DNA of 64,000 nucleotides, taken from the NCBI GenBank assembly GCA_019914945.1, contig CM034107.1, positions 6,696,001-6,760,000 on the forward strand. The letters run 5' to 3'. The position numbers and the translations under genes are program-made. The stretch is from Typha latifolia. Its lineage: Eukaryota; Streptophyta; Magnoliopsida; Poales; Typhaceae. This document shows, in pieces, positions 46,315-58,855 of this stretch; the first letter of the stretch is position 1; every line of letters begins with the position of its first letter. Under the pieces are notes generated by a model, which was given only the letters and a program-made list of their open reading frames with translations, made no database searches and was not told where the DNA came from.

Positions 46315-47095
46315 CTAAGTCCACCTCCGTCCGCTCTGCAGATGCCATTAGGTCATAAGCGCGTAATGACAGAGTCGTGCGCTCATACACCACCTTGAAC
46401 GGAGTCATGCCAATACTACTGTGGTGGGTAGTGTTGTAAGACCACTCCGCCCATGGTAAAAACTCCAATCATCATTTCGGCATCTCTCTAGCAAAACACC
46501 ATATGTACTACTCAATGCCTCGATTGACCACCTCGGTTTAGCCGTTCGTCTATGGATGGTAGGTCAAACTAAATTTCAATCGAGTTCCCTGTAATCTAAA
46601 AAACTCCATCCAAAAATTGCTCACAAATACACGATCACGATCAGAGACAATCGTGCGTGGCATGCCATGCAAACAAGCAACATCTCTAACAAAACTTTCA
46701 GCCACTATCTTAGCTGAAAATGGATGTGACAATGCAGAAAAGTGCGCATACTTACTCAATCTGTCAACCACCATAAAAATAACGGAATAACTACGTACCA
46801 ACGGAAGACCTTCTATGAAATCCATAGAAATATCTTCTCAAACACGGTCCGGTATCGGTAGAGGCTGAAGTAATACGGTCGATTTTAATGTGGTTACCTT
46901 GGCCCTTTGACAGACTTCGCAAGCACGGACAAAACTCCTCACATCCCGCCTCAGTCCTAGCCATGTGCAGCTCTATGATATCCTTCTATAAGTCCTCAAG
47001 ACACTCTTATGACCAGCCTCTGGAGTTTGGTGGAAGTGCTCCAAAACTTTTTGTCGCAATCCGTCATTTGCGGGCACCCAAATGCACCCGCAGTC
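46315..47095 (-). pseudogene. Gy1 integrase remnant (nested element)
   Basis: 46550-46825: MDFIEGLPLVRSYSVIFMVV and RLSKYAHF, then IVSDRDRVFVSNFWMEFFRL with both first acidic motifs intact (D in MDFIEG, D in SDRD). 46271-46468: MEFLPWAEWSYNTTHHSSIG. A zinc-region HACEVCQRAK equivalent is near 46910. Frames differ. It is split from RNase H by the solo Gy2 LTR at 47096. Confidence 0.87.
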
Positions 47096-47941
47096 TAATA
47101 CGATTCAAGCTTCACCGATATCGTCTTGAGCATGGATACACTTTAAGGGTGTCTTTTATTCTTGTTTTATTATTTAATTCATAGAATAATAAGTTTTCTG
47201 TATGTCACGTTCGAACGTGGGTGGAGTGCATTTGAACATGCTGGCGAATGCCTGCATCAGGTTCGCAAATACAGAGAGTGCAAATATGCGTTTGAACGTT
47301 GCGTTCAAACGCAATTGTAAATGCCTACATCACGTTCGCACATACAGAGAATGCAAAATGTGCGTTCAAACGCGATCGGGGATGTTCGAACGCTGTCGGC
47401 AAAAATCTACTGTTTTAGGGTTAATAATTGTCATTTTTGAATTGTTTGGTTAGCCTCTAAAGGTGTGGATGGCAACCATGGAATCATTATTGAATGAATT
47501 GAGTTTTGCAAGAGTCTTCTTCATCTTCTTCTATCTCGTTCTCTCGTTCCTCAGCGTCGCCGCTTCTAGCCTCCCTCGACCGGCCAATCATCTTAGTCCC
47601 TTAGGAGCGGCCCACTCCTTCCTCTTCTTCTAGTCTATCTATCACTTTGCCCTAACCCCTACCATCACCCATAACCCTTCCACCTCTACGTATTCACTGG
47701 TGCCACCCCATTACCGCCGGTCTACCGCCAACCATCATCACCTAGGATCTTGTGCCTTCATGTATAAATCCAAAGATGGACTCCCTAATGTTCATCTACT
47801 AATCAGACAATATCTTGAGATCTCACCGTTCGATCCAGTGGCTACATCTTTCGAAATCTATTTTTAAAGTTCTGTGTCAGATCCTATCCAGATCTAAAAA
47901 TCGGGATAGATCGTGCCTTGGCATAAGGAGAGATTGTATCA
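47096..47941 (+). mobile_element. Solo Gy2 LTR, older, without PBS extension
   Basis: Starts TAATACGATTC (decayed TGATACG) and ends GAGATTGTATCA at 47941. CAGTC (47091-47095) and CGGTC (47942-47946) form a TSD with one mismatch. 846 bp. It lacks the 42-bp end extension seen in the other Gy2 LTRs. Palindromes at 47205-47400 are decayed at CpG. Confidence 0.88.
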
Positions 47942-47946
47942 CGGTC

Positions 47947-48800
47947 TAGATCATCCAATACCTCCTGTAATAATCTCATAACATATGGGTCAGATGTACA
48001 TGCATACCTCAGTAGGAAAAGTAAGAGAAGAAAAGGCTACGAGCTTGGTAGTATCGGATTGGTGGGATAGTGCATCTACCGCTCTATTTTTTGTTCTCTT
48101 CTTGTATTGAATTTCATAGTCATACCCTAGTAATTTTGTGACCCATCTCTTCTGTGTCGGTATGTGAATACACTGTCCCATAAAGTATGGAAGGCTTCTT
48201 TGATCGGTTCGGATAATTAATCGCCCATCGATCAAATAAGGCCTCCACTTTGTCATTACATGCAGAATTGCCAACATCTCTCTCTCGTAGGTCGATAATT
48301 GCTGAGATTTTTGTGATAAAGTCTTGCTAAGAAAAGCTATGGGACGTCCTCCTTGCATTAGTACAGCTCCTATACCAACTCCCGACGCATCACATTCTAC
48401 AACGAACTCTTTGGTGAAGTCCGGTAAAGCTAGAACGAGCGTCGTTGTCATTGTTGTTTTCAGTTTTTCAAAGGTTATAGTGGCTTCATCCATCCATCTA
48501 AAAGAGTCCTTCCTCAGCAAAGAAGTGAGAGGAGCAGCAATCTTGCCACACCCGGTGATGAAGTGGCTTCATCCATCCATCCATCTAAAAGAGTCCTTCC
48601 TCAGCAAAGAAGTGAGAGGAGCAGCAATCTTGCCACACCTAGTGATGAAGTGGCTTCATCCATCCATCCATCTAAAAGAGTCCTTCCTCAGCAAAGAAGT
48701 GAGAGGAGCAGCGATCTTGCCACACCCGGTGATGAAGCGGCAATAATACCCGATCAGCCCCAAGAATCCTCGCAATCCTGTGGTGGAAGTAGGGATCGGC
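47947..48800 (-). pseudogene. Gy1 RNase H remnant (nested element)
   Basis: 47990-48520: FVVECDASGVGIGAVLMQGG, STYEREMLAILHVMTKWRPY, QRWVTKLLGYDYEIQYKKRT and AVDALS, open for 176 codons. Upstream, the RT-RNase H connection is repeated three times (48481-48737). Confidence 0.9.
48481..48737 (-). repeat. 83-87 bp tandem triplication in Gy1 pol
   Basis: Units start TGGCTTCATCCATCC at 48481, 48564 and 48651. Units 2 and 3 have one extra CATC. The copies are nearly identical, so the duplication is recent compared with the rest of the element. Confidence 0.92.
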
Positions 48801-49262
48801 TAAGCAGTAAGGCACGCCACCTTTTGAGGAGCCGCCGCCACTCCTTCCACTATGATGATGTGGCCTAAATACTCCACTTGTGGTACTCCCCATAGGCACT
48901 TGGACTTCTTAATCTTCAGCTGGTTTTGCTTCAACAAATTCAGCACATCCTCCAAATGCCGACAATGCTCCATTTCAGTCCTGATGTATACCAAAATATT
49001 GTCAAAGAATACCAAGACATACCTTCATAGTAGAGGCCAAAAAATACCATTCATGAGGCCTTGAAAAGTAGCTAGAGCATTGGTAAGACCAAAAGGCATC
49101 ACCCGAAACTCATAGTGCTCGTCCGGAGTCCAAAATGCAGTTTTGTGCACATCCACCAAGTGAACTCTAATTTGATGATACCCGTCCCTCAAGCAAGCTT
49201 ACTGAATATGGTCGCCCCTGCAAGCTCGTCCAGCAGCTCCTCTATGACCAGAATGGGATACT
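48801..49262 (-). pseudogene. Gy1 reverse transcriptase, C-terminal part
   Basis: 48800-49015: [20 protein letters not shown], catalytic FFDD changed to FFDN, and KIKKSKCLWGVPQVEYLGHI. Upstream come [12 protein letters not shown] and [14 protein letters not shown] motifs. At 49263 a solo Gy3 LTR interrupts; RT continues at 52374. Confidence 0.88.
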
Positions 49263-52153
49263 TGTAACACCTGAACTCTAAACACATTCATGGCATGAGC
49301 ACACACGGCACGTGCGTAGCACCTGACCATTTGGTTAGTTACTGACAATCAAATAAACATTAGCAACATCATAATTTTATCCACAACATCTAAACTAAGA
49401 ATAATTCAAGTCTAACTGTCAACAGCATACAGATACCCTACTTGGGCGCTACATAGACCACAACACATCATTAAGAGCTTTTCACAACTACATATACACA
49501 ATGGTGGCATATACATAATTATACAAGTACAAAGTCATCTACTAAAATATAAGACAAGGATACAAACACACCTTGAGGATGTCCACTAATACATCAGATA
49601 AGATAACTCATCTAGCATATAACACTAACCACACTCTACTCCTCACTCACCAGCAAGACCTCTAAGAGAGTATTCTGCTCCTCTCGTTCACCTAGGTTTT
49701 TGAAAAGGAGAAAACAAAAAGAGTAATGAGCTAAAGGCTTAGTGAATAGATCTTATCCCAAATTAATGAAGCCAAACAAAGAATAAATCAAGTACTAGTT
49801 AATATAAATAAGAAAGAGTATTATGTCATGAATGAGTATATGAATGTTCCTCAATAATACATAATTGAAAAGTAGATAACATGTCATAATTGATAGAAGT
49901 ATATAATCCTCGACAATGAATAAATAGATCTCCATGTCATACTATCATCATAACTCTCTCTCAAATATGACACATGATGCATGCCGACTATGTCATGATG
50001 TCAAATGCAATGGTGTATAAATTATGATAATTACTCAATAATCAGGTGAAATTCTCCGTATCATAATCAACACCGACATCTTGGTATACCATTATCACAC
50101 TAGACCATTGTGCATAGTCAACATCTGGTACCCGGTCTCAACATCATGTCCGAAGGCTCGAGCATACTCCGCGACCCACAAGAGTATCTCAAATATAATC
50201 ATACTCTGCCACTCGCTAGGGTATCAACATCCATCTAGGCCGGGCACCCATATAGTTGATAGAAACTTCATGAGGATAACTCGCCACATATACTTTGGCG
50301 AACGGCATGTGTCAGATTGTCTGTGCGCACAGACTCTACTAACCTCGAACATGGGCCATGAGATATCACATATCAATGACCATAATCATTACTCCAAGCA
50401 CCCCTAACCTTGGCGCCTACTCAAGTATCCTCACGCTTTCTATCAACTATCATATCAATCATATTTCATGCTTTCCTTCTGAATGCCAGATCACATGCAT
50501 ATATCCAGTATAATAACGAGTCAATGCATAATAGGAATTTAGGTAGAAGAATAATCAAGAGAAAAATGATGCAATGTAGACTCCCACCATATATCTAACA
50601 CATGCATACTCCTTCTAGTCTATCACATGCACACTCATACTAGAAGATTATCTTCATATAAAATCATAACAGTATAATCATCTATAATCATCTCTACATA
50701 TCACCAATGTACTCATATCCCAAATCAGCCTAATCAAATGCATGATAAAATATGCTCGACTGAAATCATCTCTAGATAAAATCATATAATCATGCTGGAG
50801 GCCAAAACATGCATATACATAATTATAGAATAAATCCTAATTTGAGAAAGGCGTCTAGGGGATAAGACTACTAACCACCACTGCAAATACCAAACAACCA
50901 CTCGTTCACGTTGCTACGACAATGATTAAGCCTCGATAGCTAAGTCCACGGGGTCTTGAACAGGAGGGTCAGAATCTGAAATTATTTAAGTCGTATAATG
51001 TTAGCCGTTTATCCCATTTAGAATTTATTAGTGCAAAATATAATAAATTATTTGAATTTATTAAATAACTTGATATACATTATATATATATAATTCAGAT
51101 GTCCTTATTCTAATTATATATATTAGGCATCATAATTAACCTCCTTAAGCATAAAAGAATCAGATATGCAATACTATAATTAAAATATATGTACATAAAA
51201 TAACTAACTATAATCCAATTATTTGGCAATTATTACTTTTACTTAACTAGTTACTAATCATACATATAATAATCATTATCCATAAATATAAATAGAAAAA
51301 TAATTATTTGAGCTCAGCATTTTATTGCATAGAAAATAATATATAATAATAATAAGGTGCTAGAAACACATTGCATATTCAAATATATTAAATATATGCA
51401 TGTATAAGCATACATAAACATTAATAGAAACTTATATAATTTAATTATTTTTAATAAAACTAACTATATAAAATATAAGATTATTATCAATATGATTACA
51501 TGTATTAATCTAATAAATAATGTCTAAACCATATATAATCATATGCAAGTGTTTATAACTATAATTAATAAATTATTATACTAAAATACTTAGCTAGTAC
51601 TTATACTAGTGAGTGTAAATTATCAAAATAATCTACCATCTAAATAAATTGATTTACCTTAATTTTAGAAACTAAATCATATAATTAGTGTAACAAATTA
51701 AAAGGGAGTAATTCCCTTGTCATAGTGCTGGGCTTGGCACTACTTGCTACAGTGATGGGCCGAGCCCAGCACTATTGCAGAGGGAGAATAGCTGAGGAAG
51801 AAGAAAAAGAAGAAAGAAGAAGAAAGGAGAAGAAGACAGAAGGAAAAGAAGAAGAAAAAGAGAAGAGAAGAAGGAGAAGGGAGGAGGGAGGGAACTCGGG
51901 CTGGCGGGGAGGGGGCTCGGCCGTTGCTGGCCAACCAGCGGCCGGCCTCTCGCTGACGGCTCGGCTACGACGAGCCCGAGCTCAAGGCAAGAAAGAGAGA
52001 GGGGGGGGAGAGAGAGAGAGAGAGAGAGAGGAAGAAAAGGAAAGAGAGGGGGAGTGAGAGATCTCATCGGCGGCGGCAGCTCCAGGGAAGGTGTCGGCAA
52101 TGGAGAGAAAGGAGTGCGAGAGAGAATAGAGAGAGAGTAGAGTGAGAGGGTGG

Positions 52154-52202
<49 letters not shown>

Positions 52203-52368
52203 GGTGGAGGGGAAAAGGGTGGCGGTGTCGGGGCCCGCCACGGCCAGCCGGCCTCAGCCGATTGGCTACAGCAGCGGCGGTGGGCATGTGGCACCTCTCC
52301 ATGTATGCAGCTTGCATGTGCACGAGGCCACTTCTTCTTTTTTTTTAATCCCTACTTGGGTTATTACA
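49263..52368 (-). mobile_element. Solo Gy3 LTR (3106 bp) with near-perfect TSD
   Basis: Plus limits TGTAACACCTG and GGGTTATTACA; ATACT (49258-49262) and ATACC (52369-52373) differ at one base. Sense strand is minus (TGTAATAACCC start). Contains a hairpin pair at 50164-50224, an AT-rich half (51000-51700), and a purine-rich block (51780-52205). It is inserted in Gy1 RT. No coding region: the open stretches in the GA-rich part are low complexity. Confidence 0.92.
52141..52202. repeat. GA microsatellite in the Gy3 LTR
   Basis: About 25 GA units at 52154-52202, plus a shorter run near 52010-52030. Related purine repeats occur at the same place in the LTR at 55537-58587. Confidence 0.9.
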
Positions 52369-52373
52369 ATACC

Positions 52374-53226
52374 GGTCCTTGAGGGTGATAGCATTTAGTG
52401 TCCGGTAATCGACACAAAAATGCCATGTCCCGTCCTTCTTCTACACTAATAGCACGGGCGATGAGTAAGAACTATGACTTAGTTGTATGAGACATTGCTC
52501 CAACATCTCAGCTATCATCTTGGAGATAACTTACTTTTGCACATATGGATACTGATATGGTCTCACATTCGCCAGAGCAGCCCCGGGTATAATCTCTATG
52601 CGATGGTCTGCCATTCATCTTGGTGGCAACTCCTTTGGCTCCTCAAATAGTCTAGCAAATTTATCTAATACATTAGACAAATCAATTGTAGTATCTGGAC
52701 TCATTACAAACTCATCTCTTGCTGGTCCTAACTAAAGAAGATAGGTCAAATCACTCACACAAGGCAGTCCCATCATCGGTTGTATCGCGGGAATCGGCGG
52801 AGACTGAACGCCATCAAGCTACACATCTTTGTTTCTTTGCTTAAATTTCATCCATATGCTCTGAAAATCAAAAGTGACAGGTCCCAAGCTCTACGACCAC
52901 TGAGTGCCAAAGACAATGTCCGCTCCTCGTAGCACCAACGGATATAAGTCCACAATAATGTCTTGTCCTTGCACCCGTATACCGACTCGGCGACACCAAC
53001 TCTCCACCCGAAGCTTCATATCGTCTCCAATAGCAACGTCAAACCCTGTGATCGGTTCAGCATCCAAGCCCAATCTTCTCACTTACCTCTCATCTAGAAA
53101 GTTGTGTGTGCTCCCGAAATCTATGAGGATGTGCACACAATGCTTTCTAACGAGTCTGTCCACCCGTAATATCTTTAGCGCGGAATTACCCAAATATCCA
53201 TGCATCGATATTTTAGCTTGGATATC
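52374..53226 (-). pseudogene. Gy1 RT start and protease (nested element)
   Basis: Minus: early RT with KKDGTWHFCV-like sequence (52405-52440) and PYQYPYVQK-like (about 52550), a linker, then 52891-53082 with MRRLGLDAEPITGFDVAIGD and GADIVFGTQW. The protease triad lies near 53100-53130 (FGSTHNF-like; Asp/Ser unclear). It ends at the solo Gy1 LTR inserted at 53227. Confidence 0.82.
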
Positions 53227-54057
53227 TGATATCTTAGTTAGGATCTTTTCTTGCATTAGTTGTTTATTTTTATTAAAATAAAATTCCTGTAAGTTGCGTT
53301 TGAATGCAAGTGGGGTCGCGTTCGAACGCCCTTGCGAACCCTACATCAGGTTTGCAAATACAGATAACGCATTATGTGCGTTCAAACGCGGTCGAACGAG
53401 TTTGAATGCCTACATCACGCTCGCACATACAGAGAACGTATTTTGTGCGTTCGAACGCGATCGAGCTCGTTCGAATGCGATTGACAGGAATCCTCTAGAA
53501 TTAGGTTTATTTATTGTTATTATGACTTGTTGGCTAGAATCTATAAGTATGTGGATGGCAGCCAAATTCATTATGAAATTAGATTATTTAATTCTTGCCT
53601 CCTATCTTTTCTCTAGACTCTCTCCCTCCTCCCTCTTCACTAACCTTCCACCTCTACCGTTAAGGTTTCTCATAACTCCTAATCTCCCTCGTTTGTCGAG
53701 TCACCCCTATTCTTTGGGATCTCGACCACTTCGTTCCCTTCGTCTATATCCCTTAACCACATCCACCATCCACTTTCACCTCCATACCCATCCATAACCC
53801 TGACATCCACTCCACCCATCACTACCATAATCACCCACGTTATTTCATGTTTTCAACCTCGTTTTAGTTCAAATCTGCGAAGGGCATAAATACAAAAGTT
53901 GTAGATTAGGAAGTTATAATCACTTGGTTTTGTAATTGTCTAATACCGGAGAATATTTGATGAATATTTTCCCACAGTTGCGTGGACTGATTCCTGTACT
54001 ACATCTAGATCTTGAAGAATCGTTCTATAGCCAATCTTTTGGTACCATAACCCATCA
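53227..54057 (+). mobile_element. Solo Gy1 LTR (831 bp) with TSD ATATC
   Basis: TGATATCTTAGTTAGG to CCCATCA; ATATC at 53222-53226 and 54058-54062. It lies in a minus-strand Gy1 element but in plus orientation, so it is a true insertion and not that element's own LTR. Perfect palindromes near 53317 and 53446. It sets the family LTR ends. Confidence 0.93.
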
Positions 54058-54062
54058 ATATC

Positions 54063-55254
54063 TTCCTCCACGCCCTCCTCCACGGCCTCCTCATGGACCT
54101 CCTCTAAATACTCTCCATCACCAACAACCTCAAGACTGTTGATGAGCATCACACTCTCGATCGGTTTGGAACACCGATGACCGGGGATGAAACATTCATC
54201 GCATCAAAAGCAAAGGCCTTTCGCTCTTTGCTCCTCCACCTGGGCAGGTGTGAGAGTTCGAACGGGGGGTCTTATGCCTCCTCTATCGGAAGAGGGTCTC
54301 AAGGGTGATCATGCTCCAGTACTAGCAGCCGCTACCTTTACCCTTGTAGAATTTTCAGCCGGTGTTCTAGGCGCAAACCACCCATCTCGGTTTCCTCAAT
54401 TTGCTTTCACTGTCATCTTGAGAGCCTTGTGCTTTTGCTCCATCCTCACGGCCTTCTCAAAGGCCTCCTCAAGAGTGGTAGGATAGAGAGCATGAATATC
54501 CGCCTGGATCTCCTCCTGCAGCCCTGAAATGGATGTGCTCGTCAATGTCGATTCGGGTCAAGGTGGCTCGCAACGACTACTAACTCTTTCAAATTTTACT
54601 TGGTACTCCAATACGGTTGTCCTCTAAACTATCTTGCTTAATGTGGCAGCAAAATCTTCATATGCTGTTGTTGCAAATCTATGTGTAATCCTCATACAAA
54701 AGTCTACCTAATCAGTAAATCCTCCACCACGAATAGCTGATCGATACAATGCAATATTGTTCCTTGGAGGTGAAAGCTTGCCATCTGTACATTTGCATCC
54801 TCCACAGTCCCTTGACAATCAAAGTATTGCTCCACTTGAAACACCTAATCGATCGAATCACCGCCTTAAAATTTTGGAAAGTTCAAGCGTGCGGTTCTCC
54901 CACGAATAGCATTGTCGGGTTCGCGAAAGATCCTTGGTTCATGTCTATACCTTTGTGCTTATTGACCTCCTTCTCTGAATCCTTGAGCATGCCCATTACC
55001 ATCTCCAAAGGGATCAACTTCATTCTCTAAGTGACAATCCTTTTCATCGACGAAGCGCACTGGTGCCGCACGCTTCTCGGTTCTACCACCACCGGTCTTG
55101 GATTGTATATCGAAGATGGGGGATGATGAGTAGGAAGAGGTAAAAGAGGATGATTGACATTAACATGTCGTACCTAGACTTGAGGGGTATCGGTTCGGTG
55201 TGTTCCCACCGCTGGTCCTTCTTGAGGCACCGATCTTCGTCTGAGGTTCACTAG
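54063..55254 (-). pseudogene. Gy1 gag remnant (nested element)
   Basis: Minus-strand gag in pieces. Near 54140-54240 is a knuckle-type CFRCDECFIPGHRC equivalent, followed by VMLINSLEVVGDGEYLEEV at 53940-54152 (the frame continues into the inserted LTR). 54400-55030 covers capsid with EAFEKAVRMEQKHKAL-like residues and many stops. The start is near 55240, next to the PBS. It matches plus-strand gag at 39387-40380. Confidence 0.8.
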
Positions 55255-55266
55255 GCTCTGATACCA
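55255..55266 (-). promoter_or_regulatory. Gy1 primer binding site (nested element)
   Basis: GCTCTGATACCA in plus, 1 bp from the LTR edge TGATAGGC (sense CCTATCA) at 55268. Confidence 0.93.
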
Positions 55267-55267
55267 A

Positions 55268-55536
55268 TGATAGGCTACGGAACGATCCCTTCAAGATTTG
55301 GATTGATTGTAGGAAGCAGTCCACGCAATGGAGGGAAAAATATTCACCAAATATTCTCCCGTAGTCAGAAAATTATGAAACTAAGTTGGATCAATCCGCA
55401 ACTTTCTGATCTATTTATGCCCTTCATAGATTCGAACTAAAACTGGGACGAAAATATGATAGAGTGGGGATAAAGGTGGTGGTGACGGGTGGAGTGGATG
55501 TTAAGGTTATGAATGATAATGGAGATGAGGGTGGAT
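55268..55536 (-). mobile_element. Gy1 5' LTR, U5 part
   Basis: Minus-strand LTR from its 3' edge to the insertion point of the Gy3-like LTR; it continues at 58588. The five bases before the insertion are TGGAT. Confidence 0.88.
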
Positions 55537-56422
55537 TGTAACGCCCCCGCCCGGCACGGGCACGTGCACGCACCGATACTCTCCTATGCACATACAATCA
55601 TGACATCATCAAATACTACATGCTAACATATCCATGCTCACATAATCCAACACCAAATAAAACATACTATCAACCAAATAAACTTGTTAATATGTGAAAA
55701 TCTAAGTCCACAATAATATATACTAGACCACTAATTAATCTAGCAGGACCCACATAGGCCACAACAAACCAACAAGGTACAACTAAACAACTGATACAAG
55801 AGTACACTATAGTTTGACCTATATTATACCAATTATCGTCTATACAATGAAGTACAAATATAAAATAATGGTACAACTCAATATCTGATTAAACTATCTT
55901 CTATACCTTCTCGCATCTATAGCTCACCTCATCTTTCTAAAATATCTCCCCGGAATATCTCGAGTCGGTATCACGTACCATATTATCTATGAGGGTTAGA
56001 AAAGAAATAAAGAGAGTCATGAGCAAAAGGCTCAGTAAATAGACTTTACCCCGAATCAGTGATGCCATGTATGAATATGTATATATATATCCTCAATAAC
56101 ATATATATGAATGAAATCAATTCTCATGAATGAGCATATTATATCCTCAACCAAAAATATATCACATGATGAAATTACCATATAACATCACCAAATATAA
56201 CGACATATCATGTATAACAATTATGATCCAATGATACTAGTCACATCAATGATGATGCATGATGCATGCCAACCACTAGATAATCGTATATGTTAGAGCT
56301 AGATATAATCCACATATCTCTCACTATCACAATCATCCGTCTCAACTCTGAATATCATCCACCATACTGGACTACGGTACCTGATCCCAAACTCGATACA
56401 CATCATGTCACAAGCTCAAAGC

Positions 56423-56650
56423 ATACTCTATCATACGCTAAGAGTATCTCTATAGATAAATCATACCTTGCCATACGGTAAGGGTATCTCTGTAGATAAA
56501 TCATACCCTGCCATACGCTAAGGGTATCTCAGAAAAAAGTAATCATACCCTGTCATACGCTAAGGGTATATCAATAATAGTTGTACTATATCATACGCTA
56601 AGAGTACAACCATCAGCCATCACCATACTCTGCCATACGCTAAGAGTATG
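56423..56650. repeat. Six hairpin repeats with covarying stems
   Basis: Hairpins at 56423-56447, 56463-56487, 56503-56527, 56545-56569, 56580-56610 and 56624-56650. Loops keep CATACGSTA. Stems change on both sides together: ATACTCT/AGAGTAT, ATACCCT/AGGGTAT, GTTGTACT/AGTACAAC. Confidence 0.9.
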
Positions 56651-58003
56651 TCCAATACTAGTCCGGACCAGATATCGTTCTAGCCATCACATCATATCAT
56701 ATCACATCACATACACATGTACTTTTATATACATGATAAATCATATGCATATATCCAATACGACAACGGATTATGCAACTCAGGAATTTAGGTGGTAAAG
56801 AAACCAAGAGAAAAATGATGCAATGCCGACTCTAACCATGTATCTAACACATGTATAATTTTGCTAGTCTATCACATACATACTCATGATAGAGATCATC
56901 CCGACATAAAATCGTAACAGTATAATCATCTCTATATATCACCAATGTACTCATATCTCATATCAGCCTAATCAAATGTATGATAAAATATGTTTGACTG
57001 TAATCATCTTTAGATAAAGTCATATAATCATGTTGTAGGCCAAAATATGCATGTACATAAGATATAATATATCCTAATTTGAGAAAGACGTCTAAGGGAT
57101 AAGACTACTCACCGTTTGATCAGAAGACACAAACCACGCATCTCTCACGTCCATCAGTTAACCGAGTGACACTCATCGCTAGTAAGGTCTACGGGGTCTC
57201 AAATACGGGGTTCATGATATGAAATATTTAAGTAATATGATGTTAGTCGTTTATCTAATTAGAATTAATTCAATTAAAATATAAAGGTTTATTAGGTTTA
57301 GAATCACTTTTCTTTATTTTTGATTACATAACTAGGTCTATAATATAGATATGATTCAAATACTATAATTCTATTATTATTATAAAATGTTTGTTATAAC
57401 ATAAGGAGAAGAGGCATGTTTCCTTTTATATGAGAGTATTTCTAAATATATAATTATAAAATAAAATAAATAAAATAAAAGGCTAAATAAGTATAGACAA
57501 GGTCTAATTATAATTAATTTTATAATCCATACACTATCTTGATTAATTAGGGACAATGTAGTCTTTACTCGATAAAATAATAAATTAATAACTAAATAAG
57601 CTTAGTATTTTATTTGTTGCAGAATAATCATAAAATTAATAGAAATACTTAAAATATATATGATGAGGGTATTAGAATATAAATCTAATAATTATAATTT
57701 ACAAATCTATATATTAATCTAATAGATATATAAATAAATAAATAAATATAAGTATTACCTATATTTATACCTAATAAATCATTAATTATAAAAATTATCA
57801 TTAATAAAATTATATTGAAGAATATATAATATTATTAAAATAGTTAATGTCTAAATAATCTATTTGCATTAATTAAGAAGAAAATTACCTAAATAAATAA
57901 CATAAATAAAATAATTAATTAATAAAATAAATTAAATCTGCCATCAGTGCTGGGCCGAGCCCAACACTGTGCAGAAAGAAGAGAAGGAGCTGAGGAAGAA
58001 GGA

Positions 58004-58047
<44 letters not shown>
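58004..58047. repeat. GAAA microsatellite
   Basis: About eleven GAAA units inside the purine-rich part of the Gy3-like LTR; a GAA stretch follows. Confidence 0.9.
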
Positions 58048-58210
58048 AGAAGAAGAAGAAGAAGGAGAAGAAGAGAAGAGGAAGAGAAGAAAGAGAGGAG
58101 GTGAGGGAGGAGGTTGCGGACCCGAGCCGGCGGGGAGGGCACCGGCTGCTACTGGCCAGCCAGCGATCGACTCTCGTCGACGGCTTGGCTCTAGCGAGCC
58201 TGAGATCGGG

Positions 58211-58258
<48 letters not shown>

Positions 58259-58587
58259 GAAGAGCTTCTCACCGGTGGCGGCGGCTTCGGGAAGGTGGCG
58301 ACGGGCCAACGTCGGCAACGAGGAGAGAAAGGAGTGCAAGAGAGAGTAGAGTGAGAGAGTGATCAAGAGAGAGATAGAGAGAGAGAGATTTAAAGAGAGA
58401 GAGGGAAGGCGGTGGGGGGGGTGGCGGTGGCTGCGGCAGCACTAGGGCCCGCCGCGGCCAACTGGCCGCAGCCGGTTGGCTACAGCGACGCAAGGGGGTG
58501 CGTGGCACCCCTCCCCCCCATGTTGCCCCACTGCATGGGCAAGAGGCCAGCCACGTCGTGCCCATGCAAAGATTTTTTTTTATTACA

Positions 58588-58855
58588 TGGATGGTTGATG
58601 TAGTTTAAGGGATAAAGACAAAGGGGAAGAAGTGGTCGAGATCCCAAAGAGGAGGGATAGACAAGGGAGATCAGAAGTTAGATAAGACCTTGCCAATGGT
58701 AGAGGTGCCTGGTTGGTGAAAATAGAGGAGGGAGATTAGGGTAGAGAGAATAGAAAGATGATAGAGGAGGAAAGAAACTAGTATTGATTAAGCATTATGA
58801 TTTTGGCTGCCATCTACACTTTTATAGAAGCTATCCAATAAGCCAAAATAACAAT
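58588..58855 (-). mobile_element. Gy1 5' LTR, continued
   Basis: Continues the LTR of 55268-55536 toward U3: TTTAAGGGATAAAGACAAAG, then the TATA region (CTTTTATAGAAGCTATCC in plus). Interrupted at 58856 by Co1 with ACAAT (58851-58855) as the left TSD; its partner would lie beyond the window. Confidence 0.87.

Larger units (their letters stand above)
55537..58587 (-). mobile_element. Solo Gy3-like LTR, second subfamily (3051 bp), TSD TGGAT
   Basis: Plus limits TGTAACGCCCCC and TATTACA; perfect TSD TGGAT at 55532-55536 and 58588-58592. Same overall plan as 49263-52368: hairpin repeats, AT-rich half, purine-rich end, but diverged sequence. It contains six hairpins (56423-56650) and a GAAA microsatellite (about 58004-58047). 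No gene seen. Confidence 0.92.

Noticed and set aside
51725..52398. Open frames rich in Glu/Arg/Lys or Ser/Leu over GA-rich DNA
   Set aside because: Products of GA and CT microsatellites in the long LTR; no domain, frames on both strands. The same holds at 57915-58565.
56423..56650. CRISPR-like array
   Set aside because: Regular palindromic repeats suggested it, but the spacers are short, uneven and related, the host is a plant, and the array lies in an LTR.
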